A stretch of 64,000 bases of DNA from Pannonibacter tanglangensis (GCF_009915685.1 NZ_JAABLP010000001.1); one strand, 5' to 3'. Positions 41,661 through 50,716 are shown, counted from the stretch's first letter. The notes: generated by a model from the letters alone, not told the origin. Made by a program: numbers and translations.

Positions 41661-42999
41661 CGCCACCCGGCGCAGCCTGCTCTCCGGCCTTGCGGCGCTG
41701 ACCGTGGCCGCGGCGCTTGGACCGCTGCGGCGGGCCGAGGCGCGACCGCGGCGCAAGGTCCTGGTGCTCGGCGCCGGCGTCGCCGGACTGATGGCCGCCC
41801 GGGTCCTCCACGACGCGGGACAGGATGTGACCGTGCTGGAAGCCCGCCAGCGCATCGGCGGCCGGGTGCACACCGAGCGGATGAAGGGCCTCGTGCTGGA
41901 ACGTGGCGCCGGCTGGGTCCATGGCCTGTCCGGCAATCCGCTGACCGGGCTGGCGCGACAGGCGGGGGTCAAGCTCCGCCCGACCTCCTATGACACGGCC
42001 CTTGCCCTTGACGCGGCCGGCGTGGAGATCCCGGCCGCGCGCTACGCGGCCGCAGAAGCGGAACTCGACCGGATGATGCGGCAGATCGACAGCTGGCATG
42101 ACGGACCGGCCGGCCGCAGCCTGCTGTCGGACCTGCGGCGCGCCGGCCTGTCGGAGGCCTCCCCGCCCCTGCTCACCTCGCTGCTGCGGATCGAGATTGC
42201 CGGTGACCTGGCTGCCGATCCCGACGCCCTGGATGCCGGCACGCATGATGATGACGCGCTGCTGGCCGGCGGCGACCACTGGGTGGAGGGCGGCTATGAC
42301 CAGATCATCCGGCTGATCGCCCTTGGCCTCGACATCCGGCTGGGGGAACGGGCACGCGTGCTCCAGGCTGGCCGTGACCGGGTGGACGTGATCACCGAGA
42401 CCGGAGCGCATTCGGCCGATCAGGTCGTGGTCGCGCTGCCTCTTGCGGTGCTGCGGGCCGGCGACCTGCGCTTCGAGCCCGGACTGGGTGTGCGGCGGCA
42501 GCAGGCGATGGAGCGGGTGGGCACGGGCACCCTGTTCAAGCTGGCGGTTCCGGTTGCCGACAGGCTGCCGGCCGTGGATGCGATCCTGCCGGCGGCGCCG
42601 GAGCTAGCGCCCTGGACCGCGCTCCATCCGCTGCCGCAGGCGCCGGAGCCGGCAATCATGCTGGTGGCGGGCGGTCGTGAGGCCGAGGCCCTGGAGCGCC
42701 TGTCGCCCGAGGCGGCCCGGGCAGCGGCCGATGCGCTGTTGCGCCGGCTGAAACTGCCCGGCGTTGCGGCCGATCGGACCTGGCACATGCAGTCCGACTG
42801 GGGCCTCGACCCGCTGGCGCGCGGCTCCTATTCCTTTCCCGGCATCGGCGCGGGCACGGCCGACTTCGCGGCCCTGGCCGCCCCGGCCGGTGATCCGGTG
42901 GTCTTTGCCGGCGAGCACTGCCTGTTCGGCCACCAGGCCACGGTGCATGGGGCGCTGATGAGCGGCGAGACCGCCGCCCGGACCCTGCTCTCCCGCTGA
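41602..42999 (+). CDS. Tat-exported FAD-dependent amine oxidase family protein
   Basis: 465 residues from GTG 41602, 11 bp after AGGAGG (another GTG at 41575). The twin-arginine signal SATRRSLLSGLAALTVAAAL predicts folded export. Then the FAD dinucleotide fold VLGAGVAGLMAARVL, EARQRIGGRVHTERMKG and the C-terminal FAD motif VVFAGEHCLFGHQATVHGAL of the polyamine/monoamine oxidase group. It probably oxidises amines in the periplasm. It overlaps the diguanylate cyclase gene, so the two are probably co-translated. Confidence 0.85.
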   Translation: MAPRTATRRDNPGSPFTSASATRRSLLSGLAALTVAAALGPLRRAEARPRRKVLVLGAGVAGLMAARVLHDAGQDVTVLEARQRIGGRVHTERMKGLVLERGAGWVHGLSGNPLTGLARQAGVKLRPTSYDTALALDAAGVEIPAARYAAAEAELDRMMRQIDSWHDGPAGRSLLSDLRRAGLSEASPPLLTSLLRIEIAGDLAADPDALDAGTHDDDALLAGGDHWVEGGYDQIIRLIALGLDIRLGERARVLQAGRDRVDVITETGAHSADQVVVALPLAVLRAGDLRFEPGLGVRRQQAMERVGTGTLFKLAVPVADRLPAVDAILPAAPELAPWTALHPLPQAPEPAIMLVAGGREAEALERLSPEAARAAADALLRRLKLPGVAADRTWHMQSDWGLDPLARGSYSFPGIGAGTADFAALAAPAGDPVVFAGEHCLFGHQATVHGALMSGETAARTLLSR

Positions 43000-43036
43000 C
43001 CACGAACGCAGGTCGCCCCCTCACCTGCCGGCCAGG

Positions 43037-43095
43037 GGCCTGATGGGGGGGCCTGATTGGGGGGGGCTGAAGGGGGCGCCTGATTGGGGGCTGCC
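43037..43095. repeat. Imperfect GCCTGATTGGGGG repeats
   Basis: GGCCTGATGGGGGG, GCCTGATTGGGGGGGG and GCCTGATTGGGGG occur in a row in the convergent gap before gor. G-rich slippage-type repeat, possibly G-quadruplex-forming. Confidence 0.6.
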
Positions 43096-43096
43096 C

Positions 43097-44473
43097 TCAG
43101 CCGCGCAGGCGTTCGCTCGGCTCGCGCATGGTGACGAGTTCTTCGGCCGCCGTCGGATGCACCGCGATGGTGCGGTCGAAATCCGCCTTGGTGGCGCCCA
43201 TCTCCAGCGTGATGCCGAGCACCTGCGCCAGTTCGCCCGCGTCGGGCCCCAGAACATGCACGCCCAGGACCCGGTCGCTGTCGGCATCGACGATCAGCTT
43301 CATGTGCATCTTCTCGTCGCGCCCCGACAGGGTGTGCTTCATCGGGCGGAAGCTCGTGCGGAAGATGTCGAGGTTCGGCGTGCGCTGCAGGGCTTCTTCC
43401 TGGGTCAGGCCGACGGTGCCGAGTTCGGGCTGCGAGAACACGGCGGTGGCGATGAGGCTGTGATCGACGGTCCAGGCGCGCTTGCCGAAGACGCTGTCGG
43501 CGAAGGCATGGCCCTCGCGGATGGCGACCGGGGTCAGGTTGGCCCGGTCGGTGACATCGCCGACGGCATAGATCGAGGGCACGGAGGTCTGCGACGCGGC
43601 ATCGACGCGGATGGCGCCGCCCGGCGTGACCTCGACGCCGGCCGTCTCGAGGCCAAGACCGGCAATGTTGGGCCGGCGGCCGATGGCAAACAGCATCTGG
43701 TCGGCGACCAGCGTCTCGCCCTTGCGGGTCCGGCCGGTCAGCGTGCCGTCGGCCCCCTTCTCGATGGAGGTGAAGACATCCCCCGTCAGGACACGGATGC
43801 CCTTCTTTTCCATCTCCTCCTGCAGCGCGCGGCGCATGTCGCCATCGAAGCCGCGCAGGATCTGGTCACCCCGGTAGATGAGCGTGGTCTCGACACCGAG
43901 CCCGTTGAAGATGCCGGCAAACTCGACCGCGATGTAGCCGCCGCCGGCCACCACGACCCGCTTCGGCAGCTCGGGCAGATGGAAGGCCTCGTTGGAGGTG
44001 ATGACGTGCTCGCCGCCGGGCAGGTCCGGATCGACATTCGGCGTCGCCCCGGTGGCAATGAGGATGTAGCGGGCGGAGATCCGCCGGTCATCGGCCAGCA
44101 ACCGGACCGTGTGCGGCTCCTCCAGCACGGCGCGGCTGTCGAAGAGCTCGACGCCGGTGCGCTCCAGATTGCGGCGGTAGATGCCCTCCAGCCGGGCAAT
44201 CTCGCGGTCCTTGGCCTCGATCAGGCGGGTCCAGTCGAAGCTGCGCGGGCCGACGGTCCAGCCGAAGCCGGCCGCATCCTCGAACTCCTCGGAGTAGCGG
44301 GAGGCATAGACGAGGAGCTTCTTGGGCACGCAGCCGCGAATGACGCAGGTGCCGCCGTACCGATATTCCTCGGCGATCGCCACGCGCGCGCCATGGGTGG
44401 CGGCGATGCGGGCGGCGCGGACACCGCCGGAGCCGCCACCGATGACAAAGAGATCATAATCAAAGTCGCTCAT
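43097..44473 (-). CDS. gor: Glutathione-disulfide reductase
   Basis: 458 residues from the ATG at 44473. FAD motif FVIGGGSGGVRAARIA, redox-active disulfide GTCVIRGCVPKK (Cys43, Cys48), NADPH-binding VVAGGGYIAVEFAGI and the C-terminal dimer domain with the active-site VHPTAAEE. It reduces GSSG with NADPH. It is the last gene of the rpiA-DUF2059-gor set, an order shared by many Hyphomicrobiales. Confidence 0.96.
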   Translation of the reverse strand: MSDFDYDLFVIGGGSGGVRAARIAATHGARVAIAEEYRYGGTCVIRGCVPKKLLVYASRYSEEFEDAAGFGWTVGPRSFDWTRLIEAKDREIARLEGIYRRNLERTGVELFDSRAVLEEPHTVRLLADDRRISARYILIATGATPNVDPDLPGGEHVITSNEAFHLPELPKRVVVAGGGYIAVEFAGIFNGLGVETTLIYRGDQILRGFDGDMRRALQEEMEKKGIRVLTGDVFTSIEKGADGTLTGRTRKGETLVADQMLFAIGRRPNIAGLGLETAGVEVTPGGAIRVDAASQTSVPSIYAVGDVTDRANLTPVAIREGHAFADSVFGKRAWTVDHSLIATAVFSQPELGTVGLTQEEALQRTPNLDIFRTSFRPMKHTLSGRDEKMHMKLIVDADSDRVLGVHVLGPDAGELAQVLGITLEMGATKADFDRTIAVHPTAAEELVTMREPSERLRG

Positions 44474-44557
44474 GTCGCTGTCCTGTCTCCAGCATCGCCC
44501 GGTGTCTGGCTGTTGATATCGTCCGGGCCGGCCCCGCACTCAAGGCCGAAATGCAAA

Positions 44558-44577
44558 CGGCCCCGAAACCGGGGCCG
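44558..44577 (-). terminator. Hairpin between the DUF2059 gene and gor
   Basis: Eight-base stem CGGCCCCG / CGGGGCCG with loop AAAC, 20 bp after the DUF2059 stop codon. There is no clear T run, so it could attenuate rather than stop transcription into gor. Confidence 0.5.
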
Positions 44578-44597
44578 CTCACGCGAGGATCGAAGGC

Positions 44598-45110
44598 TTA
44601 CTGCTTGATCAGGCCGCGCTTTTCCAGCTCGGCCCGGACCTGGTTCACCATGTCCTGTCCCAGCTGTTCCTGCCACTGCTGGGCAGCGCCGATCGACAGG
44701 GCGGTCAGCTCCGGCCCGAGCTCAGTGAGCTTCTTGCCGACCGGGCTCTCGTAGAATTCGGAGATCTTGGCCAGTTCCTCTTCCGACAGACGGCGCGCCC
44801 AGACCTCGAAGACGATGCGGTTCAGCTCCGGACGGCGCTCGGCGAGCGCGAGGGCGACGTTGGTCGTCACTTCCTCGATCACCGGCGTGACCGACGGGTC
44901 GGCCTGCACGAAGATCGTCTTGGTCTGCTCGGCCAGGATCGGCAGGATCTCGTCGAAGCTCTGCAGGGCGCCGGCGGCGATCACGGCCCGGCGGGCGGCG
45001 GCCAGATGGGCGTCGCTCAGCTCCTGGCCATAGGCCACCGGAGCCGACAGGCTGCCGGCGATGAGGGCGGCCGCCAGGAGCGGGAGAGCCTTCAGGGACT
45101 TCAGTTTCAT
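44598..45110 (-). CDS. DUF2059 domain protein, exported
   Basis: 170 residues from the ATG at 45110. Signal peptide (LPLLAAALIAGSLSAPVAYG) followed by the helical DUF2059 domain with the typical LSEEELAKISEFYESPVGKK and a C-terminal amphipathic helix. Function unknown. Placed between rpiA and gor as in related genomes. Confidence 0.9.
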   Translation of the reverse strand: MKLKSLKALPLLAAALIAGSLSAPVAYGQELSDAHLAAARRAVIAAGALQSFDEILPILAEQTKTIFVQADPSVTPVIEEVTTNVALALAERRPELNRIVFEVWARRLSEEELAKISEFYESPVGKKLTELGPELTALSIGAAQQWQEQLGQDMVNQVRAELEKRGLIKQ

Positions 45111-45158
45111 GGTCAAACTCCAGAGTTCAGAACAGGATGGGCCGCCGGCCCGGCAGTG

Positions 45159-45851
45159 TCAGGCTGCCGTCACCACGCGGACGCCGTCCGGACCGGCGAC
45201 ATAGGCCTTGCCCGCCAGTCCGATGAAGAGGCCGTGCTCCACCACGCCCGGGATGGCGACGAGATCGGCCGCCAGCGCAGCCGGATCGGGGATCGCACCA
45301 AGGGCAGCGTCGAGGATCATGTGACCGCCATCTGTGACGAAAGGATGGTCGGCCCCGCCGCGCAGGCTCAGCGACACCGGCAGGCCATGACGGGCCAGCA
45401 CATGCTCGATCGCGGCCCGGGTCGCCCCGAGACCGAAGGGCACCACCTCGATCGGCAGCGGGAACTTGCCGAGAACCGGCACCAGCTTGGTGTGGTCGGC
45501 GATGACGATGAGGGTCGCGGAGGCGGCCGCGACGATCTTCTCGCGCAGATGCGCCCCGCCACCGCCCTTGATCAGCCGCAGCGCCGGGTCGATCTCGTCG
45601 GCGCCGTCGATGGTCAGGTCGAGCGCGGGGATCTCGTCGAGCGTCGCCAGGCGGATGCCCAGCTCGCGCGCAAGGGCAGCGGTGCGTTCCGATGTCGGCA
45701 CGCCGACCACGTCGAGCCCGCCGGCCACGGCCCGCCCGAGCGCGCGGACGAAATGCTCCGCCGTGGACCCCGTGCCGATGCCGATCTTCATTCCGGAACG
45801 GACCTCGTCAAGGGCCGCCTCCGCAGCGAGACGCTTCCAGTCGTCGCTCAT
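45159..45851 (-). CDS. rpiA: Ribose-5-phosphate isomerase A
   Basis: 230 residues from the ATG at 45851. The family motifs IGIGTGSTAEHFVRAL, TIDGADEIDPALRLIKGGGG and HLREKIVAAAS cover the phosphate-binding and catalytic residues. It interconverts ribose-5-phosphate and ribulose-5-phosphate in the pentose phosphate pathway. First gene of the rpiA-DUF2059-gor set. Confidence 0.96.
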   Translation of the reverse strand: MSDDWKRLAAEAALDEVRSGMKIGIGTGSTAEHFVRALGRAVAGGLDVVGVPTSERTAALARELGIRLATLDEIPALDLTIDGADEIDPALRLIKGGGGAHLREKIVAAASATLIVIADHTKLVPVLGKFPLPIEVVPFGLGATRAAIEHVLARHGLPVSLSLRGGADHPFVTDGGHMILDAALGAIPDPAALAADLVAIPGVVEHGLFIGLAGKAYVAGPDGVRVVTAA

Positions 45852-46030
45852 GCCTACCTCGTCCAACCCGCAGGCCCATGCCCGCCGTTCTTTGGCGCGG
45901 GCGCGCGCCTGCCATTTGCGTCAGGGCGCTGATTAGCACGCAGTCCCGCGCAGGGCAAAGACCATCTGCCGGGCTTCGCGGCCAATCCAAAAATGCAATC
46001 CTGACGCGAGCCTTAACCCTCCGTTTAGGC

Positions 46031-46057
46031 ACTGGAGGGATGATGTAATTCTCCAGT
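46031..46057. promoter_or_regulatory. Inverted repeat ACTGGAG / CTCCAGT before the MCP-PilZ gene
   Basis: Perfect 7-bp arms with a 13-bp AT-rich centre, 25-51 bp upstream of the start codon. It could be an operator or, in RNA, a hairpin near the ribosome site. Confidence 0.35.
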
Positions 46058-46081
46058 ATTTCTTCATCCGGACACGCGATC

Positions 46082-47857
46082 ATGGCTTTTCTTGAGAGAA
46101 GAATGAAATCACATGCCGTAGCTCCTGCAGCTTCAGATGCGATAGAGACCGCAAAAAATCCGGATACAACGACATCCTCCCCGGATAAAAATGCCGATGA
46201 TGTGAAAAAGGAAGCCTCGCGAACATTCGATGCCATCGAAACCGACCTGCATCTGGCTGCCTCTGCAATCGGCCGCCAGGCAGAGGACCTTCGTCAGCGG
46301 ATCTCTGACCAGGGCCTCGTGCTGGAACGCATCCGCCAGGACGGCGAGGAGCTGCGCGGCCAGGCGTCCATTGCAACCCAGAATGCAGCCGAGCTGGCCG
46401 CCTCCATCGGCGAGCTGGCCGCGGCCTCGACCCGCATCAGCCAGCAGGTGGAACGCTCCAGCAAGCTGTCGAGCGACGCCATGCTGATTGCCGACGAGGC
46501 CAATGCCGGCGTTCTCGACCTCAGGGCGGCAATCGGCGACATCGCCAATGTGGTCCGGCTGATTTCGGATGTGGCCAAGCAGACCAACCTGCTCGCCCTC
46601 AATGCCACCATCGAGGCGGCGCGCGCCGGCGAGGCCGGAAAGGGCTTTGCCGTCGTCGCCAACGAGGTGAAGGCCCTGTCGGTGGAGACACAGAAGGCCA
46701 CGGACGTGATCGTGTCCAACATCGAACGGTTACAGGCGTCCGCGGAGGCCAGCATCCAGTCGGTCAACCGCGTGATCGAGATGATCGGCGAGCTGAGGCC
46801 GACCTTTGCCACCGTGGAGAGTGCGGTGGAGGAACAGGTGGGGGCCACGGCGGACATCGGTCGCAGGGCTGACGAGACGGCGGCCTTCGTGCAGAAGGTC
46901 GGCGAGCGCATCGGCGCCATCGAGGCCGCGACCCGGCGGGCGGAGGAAAGCGGCGGCCTGGCCCGCGATGCGGCTGGACGCATGGCCCAGGCCGCGGCCG
47001 GACTTGGGCCCCGTTTCACGATGATGATCCGTCAGAGCCGGATCGGCGACAGGCGCATCGCGGACCGGCTGCCGGCCCGGCTCTCGGGCCTGCTCATGCT
47101 GCGTGGCGAGAACATGCGCATCGAGACACGCGACATTTCAAACAATGGCGTCCTGCTGAGGCCGGAAGGACTGGAGAACGTCCCCGTGCCGTGCCAGGGC
47201 CGGCTGGTGCTGGACGGGGTGGGCGAGATCGAGGTGCATCTGCTCAACCGGTCGGAGAACGGTCTGCATTGCAGCTTCGGCAAGATGGACGCTGTCGTTG
47301 CGGCGGCACTCGACAAGCGGCTTGCGCGGATCATGGCCGATTATGCCGGGGCGGTGAAGCGCGCCCAGGAGGGGGCCGCCCGCATCGAGGCCGCCCTGCA
47401 GGGCCTCCTCGACAGCCGCAGGCTGACGGTCAACGACCTGTTCGACACCCAGTACAAGCCCATCGCCGGGACCAATCCGCAGCAGTTCGAGACCCGGGCG
47501 CTTGCCCGGCTGGAGGAGGTTCTGCCCGCCATCCTCGAGCCGATTCTGGCGAGCGACCCGACCATGGCCTTCTGCGCCGCCGTCGACCGCAACGGCTATC
47601 TGCCCGTGCACAACCGTGCCTATTCCAAGCCGCAAAAGCCCGACGATCCGGCGTGGAACGCCGCCAACTGCCGCAACAAGCGCATCTTCGACGACCGTGC
47701 CGGCCTCAGCGCGGCGCGCAACACCCGGCCGGTGCTGATCCAGACCTACGCCCGCGACATGGGCAACGGCACCGTGGTGTGGATGCAGGAAGTGGACGTG
47801 CCGCTCACCGTGGCCGGCCGTCACTGGGGCGCCTTCCGGACCGCCTACAAGCTGTGA
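46082..47857 (+). CDS. Soluble chemoreceptor with MCP, PilZ and C-terminal sensor domains
   Basis: 591 residues, no transmembrane segment. An N-terminal tail is followed by the MCP signalling coiled coil with its tip DVAKQTNLLALNATIEAARA and GEAGKGFAVVANEVKALS (residues about 155-205). Next is a PilZ-like domain with the RxxxR arginines in RRIADRLPAR and DISNNGVLL (D-x-S-x-x-G), about residues 315-400. The C-terminal domain (GYLPVHNRAYSKPQ, NCRNKRIFDDRAGL, GRHWGAFRTAYKL) recurs in alphaproteobacterial receptors and resembles a single-Cache/PAS-like sensor. It should couple c-di-GMP to CheA. ATG 46103 (AGAGAAGA before it) may be the true start. Confidence 0.88.
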   Translation: MAFLERRMKSHAVAPAASDAIETAKNPDTTTSSPDKNADDVKKEASRTFDAIETDLHLAASAIGRQAEDLRQRISDQGLVLERIRQDGEELRGQASIATQNAAELAASIGELAAASTRISQQVERSSKLSSDAMLIADEANAGVLDLRAAIGDIANVVRLISDVAKQTNLLALNATIEAARAGEAGKGFAVVANEVKALSVETQKATDVIVSNIERLQASAEASIQSVNRVIEMIGELRPTFATVESAVEEQVGATADIGRRADETAAFVQKVGERIGAIEAATRRAEESGGLARDAAGRMAQAAAGLGPRFTMMIRQSRIGDRRIADRLPARLSGLLMLRGENMRIETRDISNNGVLLRPEGLENVPVPCQGRLVLDGVGEIEVHLLNRSENGLHCSFGKMDAVVAAALDKRLARIMADYAGAVKRAQEGAARIEAALQGLLDSRRLTVNDLFDTQYKPIAGTNPQQFETRALARLEEVLPAILEPILASDPTMAFCAAVDRNGYLPVHNRAYSKPQKPDDPAWNAANCRNKRIFDDRAGLSAARNTRPVLIQTYARDMGNGTVVWMQEVDVPLTVAGRHWGAFRTAYKL

Positions 47858-47966
47858 CCCCCTGCCCTGCAGGCCGGTCGCTGCGACATAATGTTGCGCG
47901 AGCGGCTTGCAGGAGCACGCCGGCTCACCTATTGCTCGCAGCGCAGGATCCAGGAAGGAGAAAGCT

Positions 47967-48641
47967 GTGACCGTGCTCGTGCTCGACCTTGACGGGACCC
48001 TCGTGGACACTGCCGGGGATCTCGTCGGTGCCCTCAATGCGACGCTCGAGCGCTATGGCCACGCGCCCGTGCCGGAGCCGGTTGCCCGCCCGCATGCCGG
48101 GCACGGGGCCCTGCCCCTGCTTCGGCTCGGGCTGGAGCACAACGGCGTGGTGCCGGACGACGGCCTGCTCCTGCCCATGCGCAAGGACTTCCTCGACCAT
48201 TACGCCGCCAACATCGCCGTGGTCAGCCGGCCCTATCCGGATGCCGTCGAGGTGCTGGAGGGCCTGCGCGCCGACGGCTGGAAACTCGCCATCTGCTCCA
48301 ACAAGGCCGAGGCCCTGTCGCGCCGCCTGCTGGCGGAGCTCAGGCTCGACGGGCTGTTCGGCGCGATCATCGGCGGTGACACCTACCCGCAGCCCAAGCC
48401 CGACGCCCGCCCCGTGCTGGGCGCGATCCGCCGCGCCGGCGGCGAACCGGCCACCGCGGTCATGGTCGGCGACACGGCCACCGACATCGCGGCCGCCCGC
48501 GCCGCCAACATCCCCGTCATCGCGGTGAACTTCGGCTATGCGGCGGTCCCGGTGCGGGATCTCGGCCCCGACCACGTGATCTCGCATTTCCGCGAGCTGC
48601 CGGGCGCGGTTGCCGCCGTGGGCATCGGCCTGCGCCCTTAA
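47967..48641 (+). CDS. gph: Phosphoglycolate phosphatase-like HAD hydrolase
   Basis: 224 residues from GTG 47967, which follows AGGAAGGAG. HAD motifs: I is VLDLDGTLVDT (Asp7, Asp9), II is ICSNKAEA, III includes the KPDARP segment, and IV is MVGDTATDIAAARAA. Phosphoglycolate phosphatase is the likely role, as in related genomes where gph adjoins rpiA; here the MCP-PilZ gene stands between them. Confidence 0.9.
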   Translation: MTVLVLDLDGTLVDTAGDLVGALNATLERYGHAPVPEPVARPHAGHGALPLLRLGLEHNGVVPDDGLLLPMRKDFLDHYAANIAVVSRPYPDAVEVLEGLRADGWKLAICSNKAEALSRRLLAELRLDGLFGAIIGGDTYPQPKPDARPVLGAIRRAGGEPATAVMVGDTATDIAAARAANIPVIAVNFGYAAVPVRDLGPDHVISHFRELPGAVAAVGIGLRP

Positions 48642-48690
48642 GGTCACGCCGGCCTGCGGCGCGCAGGGCAGCGGCCACCTGTGCACAGCC

Positions 48691-48706
48691 GACAAAATTT
48701 TTTGTC
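48691..48706. terminator. AT-rich hairpin after gph
   Basis: Perfect stem GACAAAA / TTTTGTC with a TT centre, 50 bp past the gph stop. Thermodynamically weak; it could be a terminator with the T run or a site linked to the tRNA promoter just downstream. Confidence 0.3.
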
Positions 48707-48713
48707 TGGCCAG

Positions 48714-48742
48714 TTGCGCAGTCCGGCAGCATCCTCTAAATA
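48714..48742 (+). promoter_or_regulatory. Sigma70-like promoter of tRNA-Val
   Basis: TTGCGC (48714-48719) and TAAATA (48737-48742) separated by 17 bp, ending 24 bp before the first base of the mature tRNA. Confidence 0.5.
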
Positions 48743-48766
48743 CCGCGCCACACGCCGAAACGGCGC

Positions 48767-48841
48767 GGGCGATTAGCTCAGCGGGAGAGCGTTCCGTTCA
48801 CACCGGAAAGGTCGCAGGTTCAATCCCTGCATCGCCCACCA
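48767..48841 (+). tRNA. tRNA-Val, anticodon CAC
   Basis: 75 bases including an encoded CCA. Acceptor GGGCGAT pairs with ATCGCCC, the D arm is GCTC/GAGC, the anticodon stem TTCCG/CGGAA encloses the loop TTCACAC with anticodon CAC (reads GTG), and the T arm is GCAGG-TTCAATC-CCTGC. Canonical in all arms. Confidence 0.95.
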
Positions 48842-49242
48842 TTAAAATCAACGACTTAGCTGAAAAATACGGACCGCGCACCGGTTCAGTTGAACCGTCA
48901 CGGCGGGAATGGACCGTCACGGCGGGCCCCTGCGCGTGCTACGCTGCCGGCCCGTTCGGCTTGCGGCGAACACGGTTAACTCCAGATCTAGGGGTTCCTA
49001 CGTAGCGCCCGGCCTCCGGACCCGAATCCCTGTCAATTTCTGCAATGGTGTTTTATGCAGTTTTACGTGATCCGGCCTTGAACCGACACAAGAGAAACAC
49101 CCAGAAACCCTAGAATTCATGGGTTTTTCCTCAATCCCGTTAAGTCAACAACAGGCACCGGCGAGGCGTCGCGCATCAGGTTAAGTCCTTTTTAATTTGG
49201 TAAATTCACATTTGCCCTACGGTAGATTGCCCGAGGGACATC
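48842..49242. other. 401-bp gap between tRNA-Val and the globin chemoreceptor
   Basis: No gene. It holds a 14-bp direct repeat ACCGTCACGGCGGG (48894-48907 and 48913-48926), a weak hairpin AAACCC...GGGTTT followed by Ts (49105-49127), and GTTAAGTC twice (49139-49146, 49180-49187) in an AT-rich stretch that probably contains the promoter of the next gene. No integrase or att-type copy of the tRNA end was found. Confidence 0.6.
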
Positions 49243-50631
49243 ATGCACGCCCAGACTGATGAAACTTCTGCACGACTGCGCTTCGCCCAGATTGACGGGG
49301 ATACCCGCCAGTCCCTGCGCGAACTCTGGCCGGTTGTCGCGGCCTCCCTGCCCACCATCCTGGATGGGTTCTATCGGCATGTGAAGGCCGACCCGACGAT
49401 GGCGCGCATGATCGGGACCCGCGACAGCCATCTCAAGAAGTCCCAGGAAACCCATTGGGCGCGTCTGTTCGGCGGCGACTTCGACAAGGCCTATGTGGAC
49501 AGCATCGACCGGATCGGCCGCGCGCATGTGCGCATCGGCCTCGAGCCGAAGTGGTACATCGCCGGCTACCAGTATGTGCTCAACGAGCTGATCGCCCTCA
49601 TCATCCGGCGCAACCGGTTCTCCCCGTCCCGCGCCACCCGGCAGATCGCGGCGCTGAACAAGGCCGTGTTCATGGACCTCGACTTCGCCATTTCCACCTA
49701 CCAGCAGGTGCTGATGGAGCAGCGCGAGGAGCAGGCGCGGCGGATCAATCTGGCCATCGAGACCTTCCGCTCCAAGGTGGATGCCTCCATGGCCACGGTC
49801 GACGCGCGCGCTGCCGAGGTGACGACCCAGGCCTCCAGCCTGTCGTCGCGCTCGCAGTCCGCCATGAGCGAGGCGGACGAGGCCTCGCAGGCCTCACAGG
49901 TCACCACCGGCAACATCCAGACCATCGCGGCCGCAACGGAGGAGCTTGCCAGCTCGATCGCGGAACTGTCGCGCCAGATCACCGGTGCCTCGGATGTGGC
50001 GCGGCGGGCCAACAGCGAGGCCGACCGGACGGCCGAGGAAGTGGGCCGCCTGTCCGATTCCGCCCAGCGCATCGGCGACGTCATCAGCCTCATCCAGGCG
50101 ATCGCCGAGCAGACCAACCTGCTCGCCCTGAACGCGACGATCGAGGCCGCGCGCGCCGGGGAGGCCGGTCGCGGCTTTGCCGTCGTGGCGGCGGAGGTGA
50201 AGGAGCTGGCCAACCAGACCTCGAAGGCAACGGAAGAGATTTCCAGCCAGATCAATGCCATCCAGAGCGCCACCCAGAATGCGGTCAAGTCGATCAGCGC
50301 CATTTCCGACACGGTGCGCCAGGTCGACAACATGACCGCCTCGCTGGCGGCTGCGGTGGAGGAACAGGGGGCAGCCACGCGCGAGATCTCCTCCAACATC
50401 CAGAGTGCCGCCAGCCGCTCCCGGCAGCTTGCAGGCAACGTGGACCGGGTGAGCGCGACCATCACCGCAACCGGACAGGTCGCCGGCCAGTTCCAGACCT
50501 CGGCCGAAGATCTCAAGCGCTGCTCCGCCGACATCGCCACCGACGTGCGCGACTTCTTCGCCGCCCTGAAGGCCGTGGCCAACCAGGATGCGGCCGCCGA
50601 GGGCGCTCATGGCCGTGGACGTGCGGCCTGA
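49243..50631 (+). CDS. Globin-coupled chemoreceptor (HemAT-like)
   Basis: 462 residues, cytosolic. The N-terminal protoglobin-type sensor (residues about 10-165) has the segment IGRAHVRIGLEPKWYIAGYQ, in which His95 is the expected proximal haem ligand. A linker follows, then the MCP signalling hairpin IAEQTNLLALNATIEAARAG and EAGRGFAVVAAEVKELANQT. It should sense O2 or another haem ligand and signal through CheA, giving aerotaxis. It ends 85 bp before the glycosylation operon on the same strand. Confidence 0.93.
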   Translation: MHAQTDETSARLRFAQIDGDTRQSLRELWPVVAASLPTILDGFYRHVKADPTMARMIGTRDSHLKKSQETHWARLFGGDFDKAYVDSIDRIGRAHVRIGLEPKWYIAGYQYVLNELIALIIRRNRFSPSRATRQIAALNKAVFMDLDFAISTYQQVLMEQREEQARRINLAIETFRSKVDASMATVDARAAEVTTQASSLSSRSQSAMSEADEASQASQVTTGNIQTIAAATEELASSIAELSRQITGASDVARRANSEADRTAEEVGRLSDSAQRIGDVISLIQAIAEQTNLLALNATIEAARAGEAGRGFAVVAAEVKELANQTSKATEEISSQINAIQSATQNAVKSISAISDTVRQVDNMTASLAAAVEEQGAATREISSNIQSAASRSRQLAGNVDRVSATITATGQVAGQFQTSAEDLKRCSADIATDVRDFFAALKAVANQDAAAEGAHGRGRAA

Positions 50632-50716
50632 CGCCCCGCAATCTGCCGTCCCGGGCAGGGTTTTCTTGCTAAGATCAGGCTGACTGATTCTTGCCAACAG
50701 CCCGCCCGGAGACCGC

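Noticed and set aside
48767..49242. Integrated element at the tRNA-Val gene
   Set aside because: No integrase, no duplicated tRNA 3' end and normal neighbouring genes.
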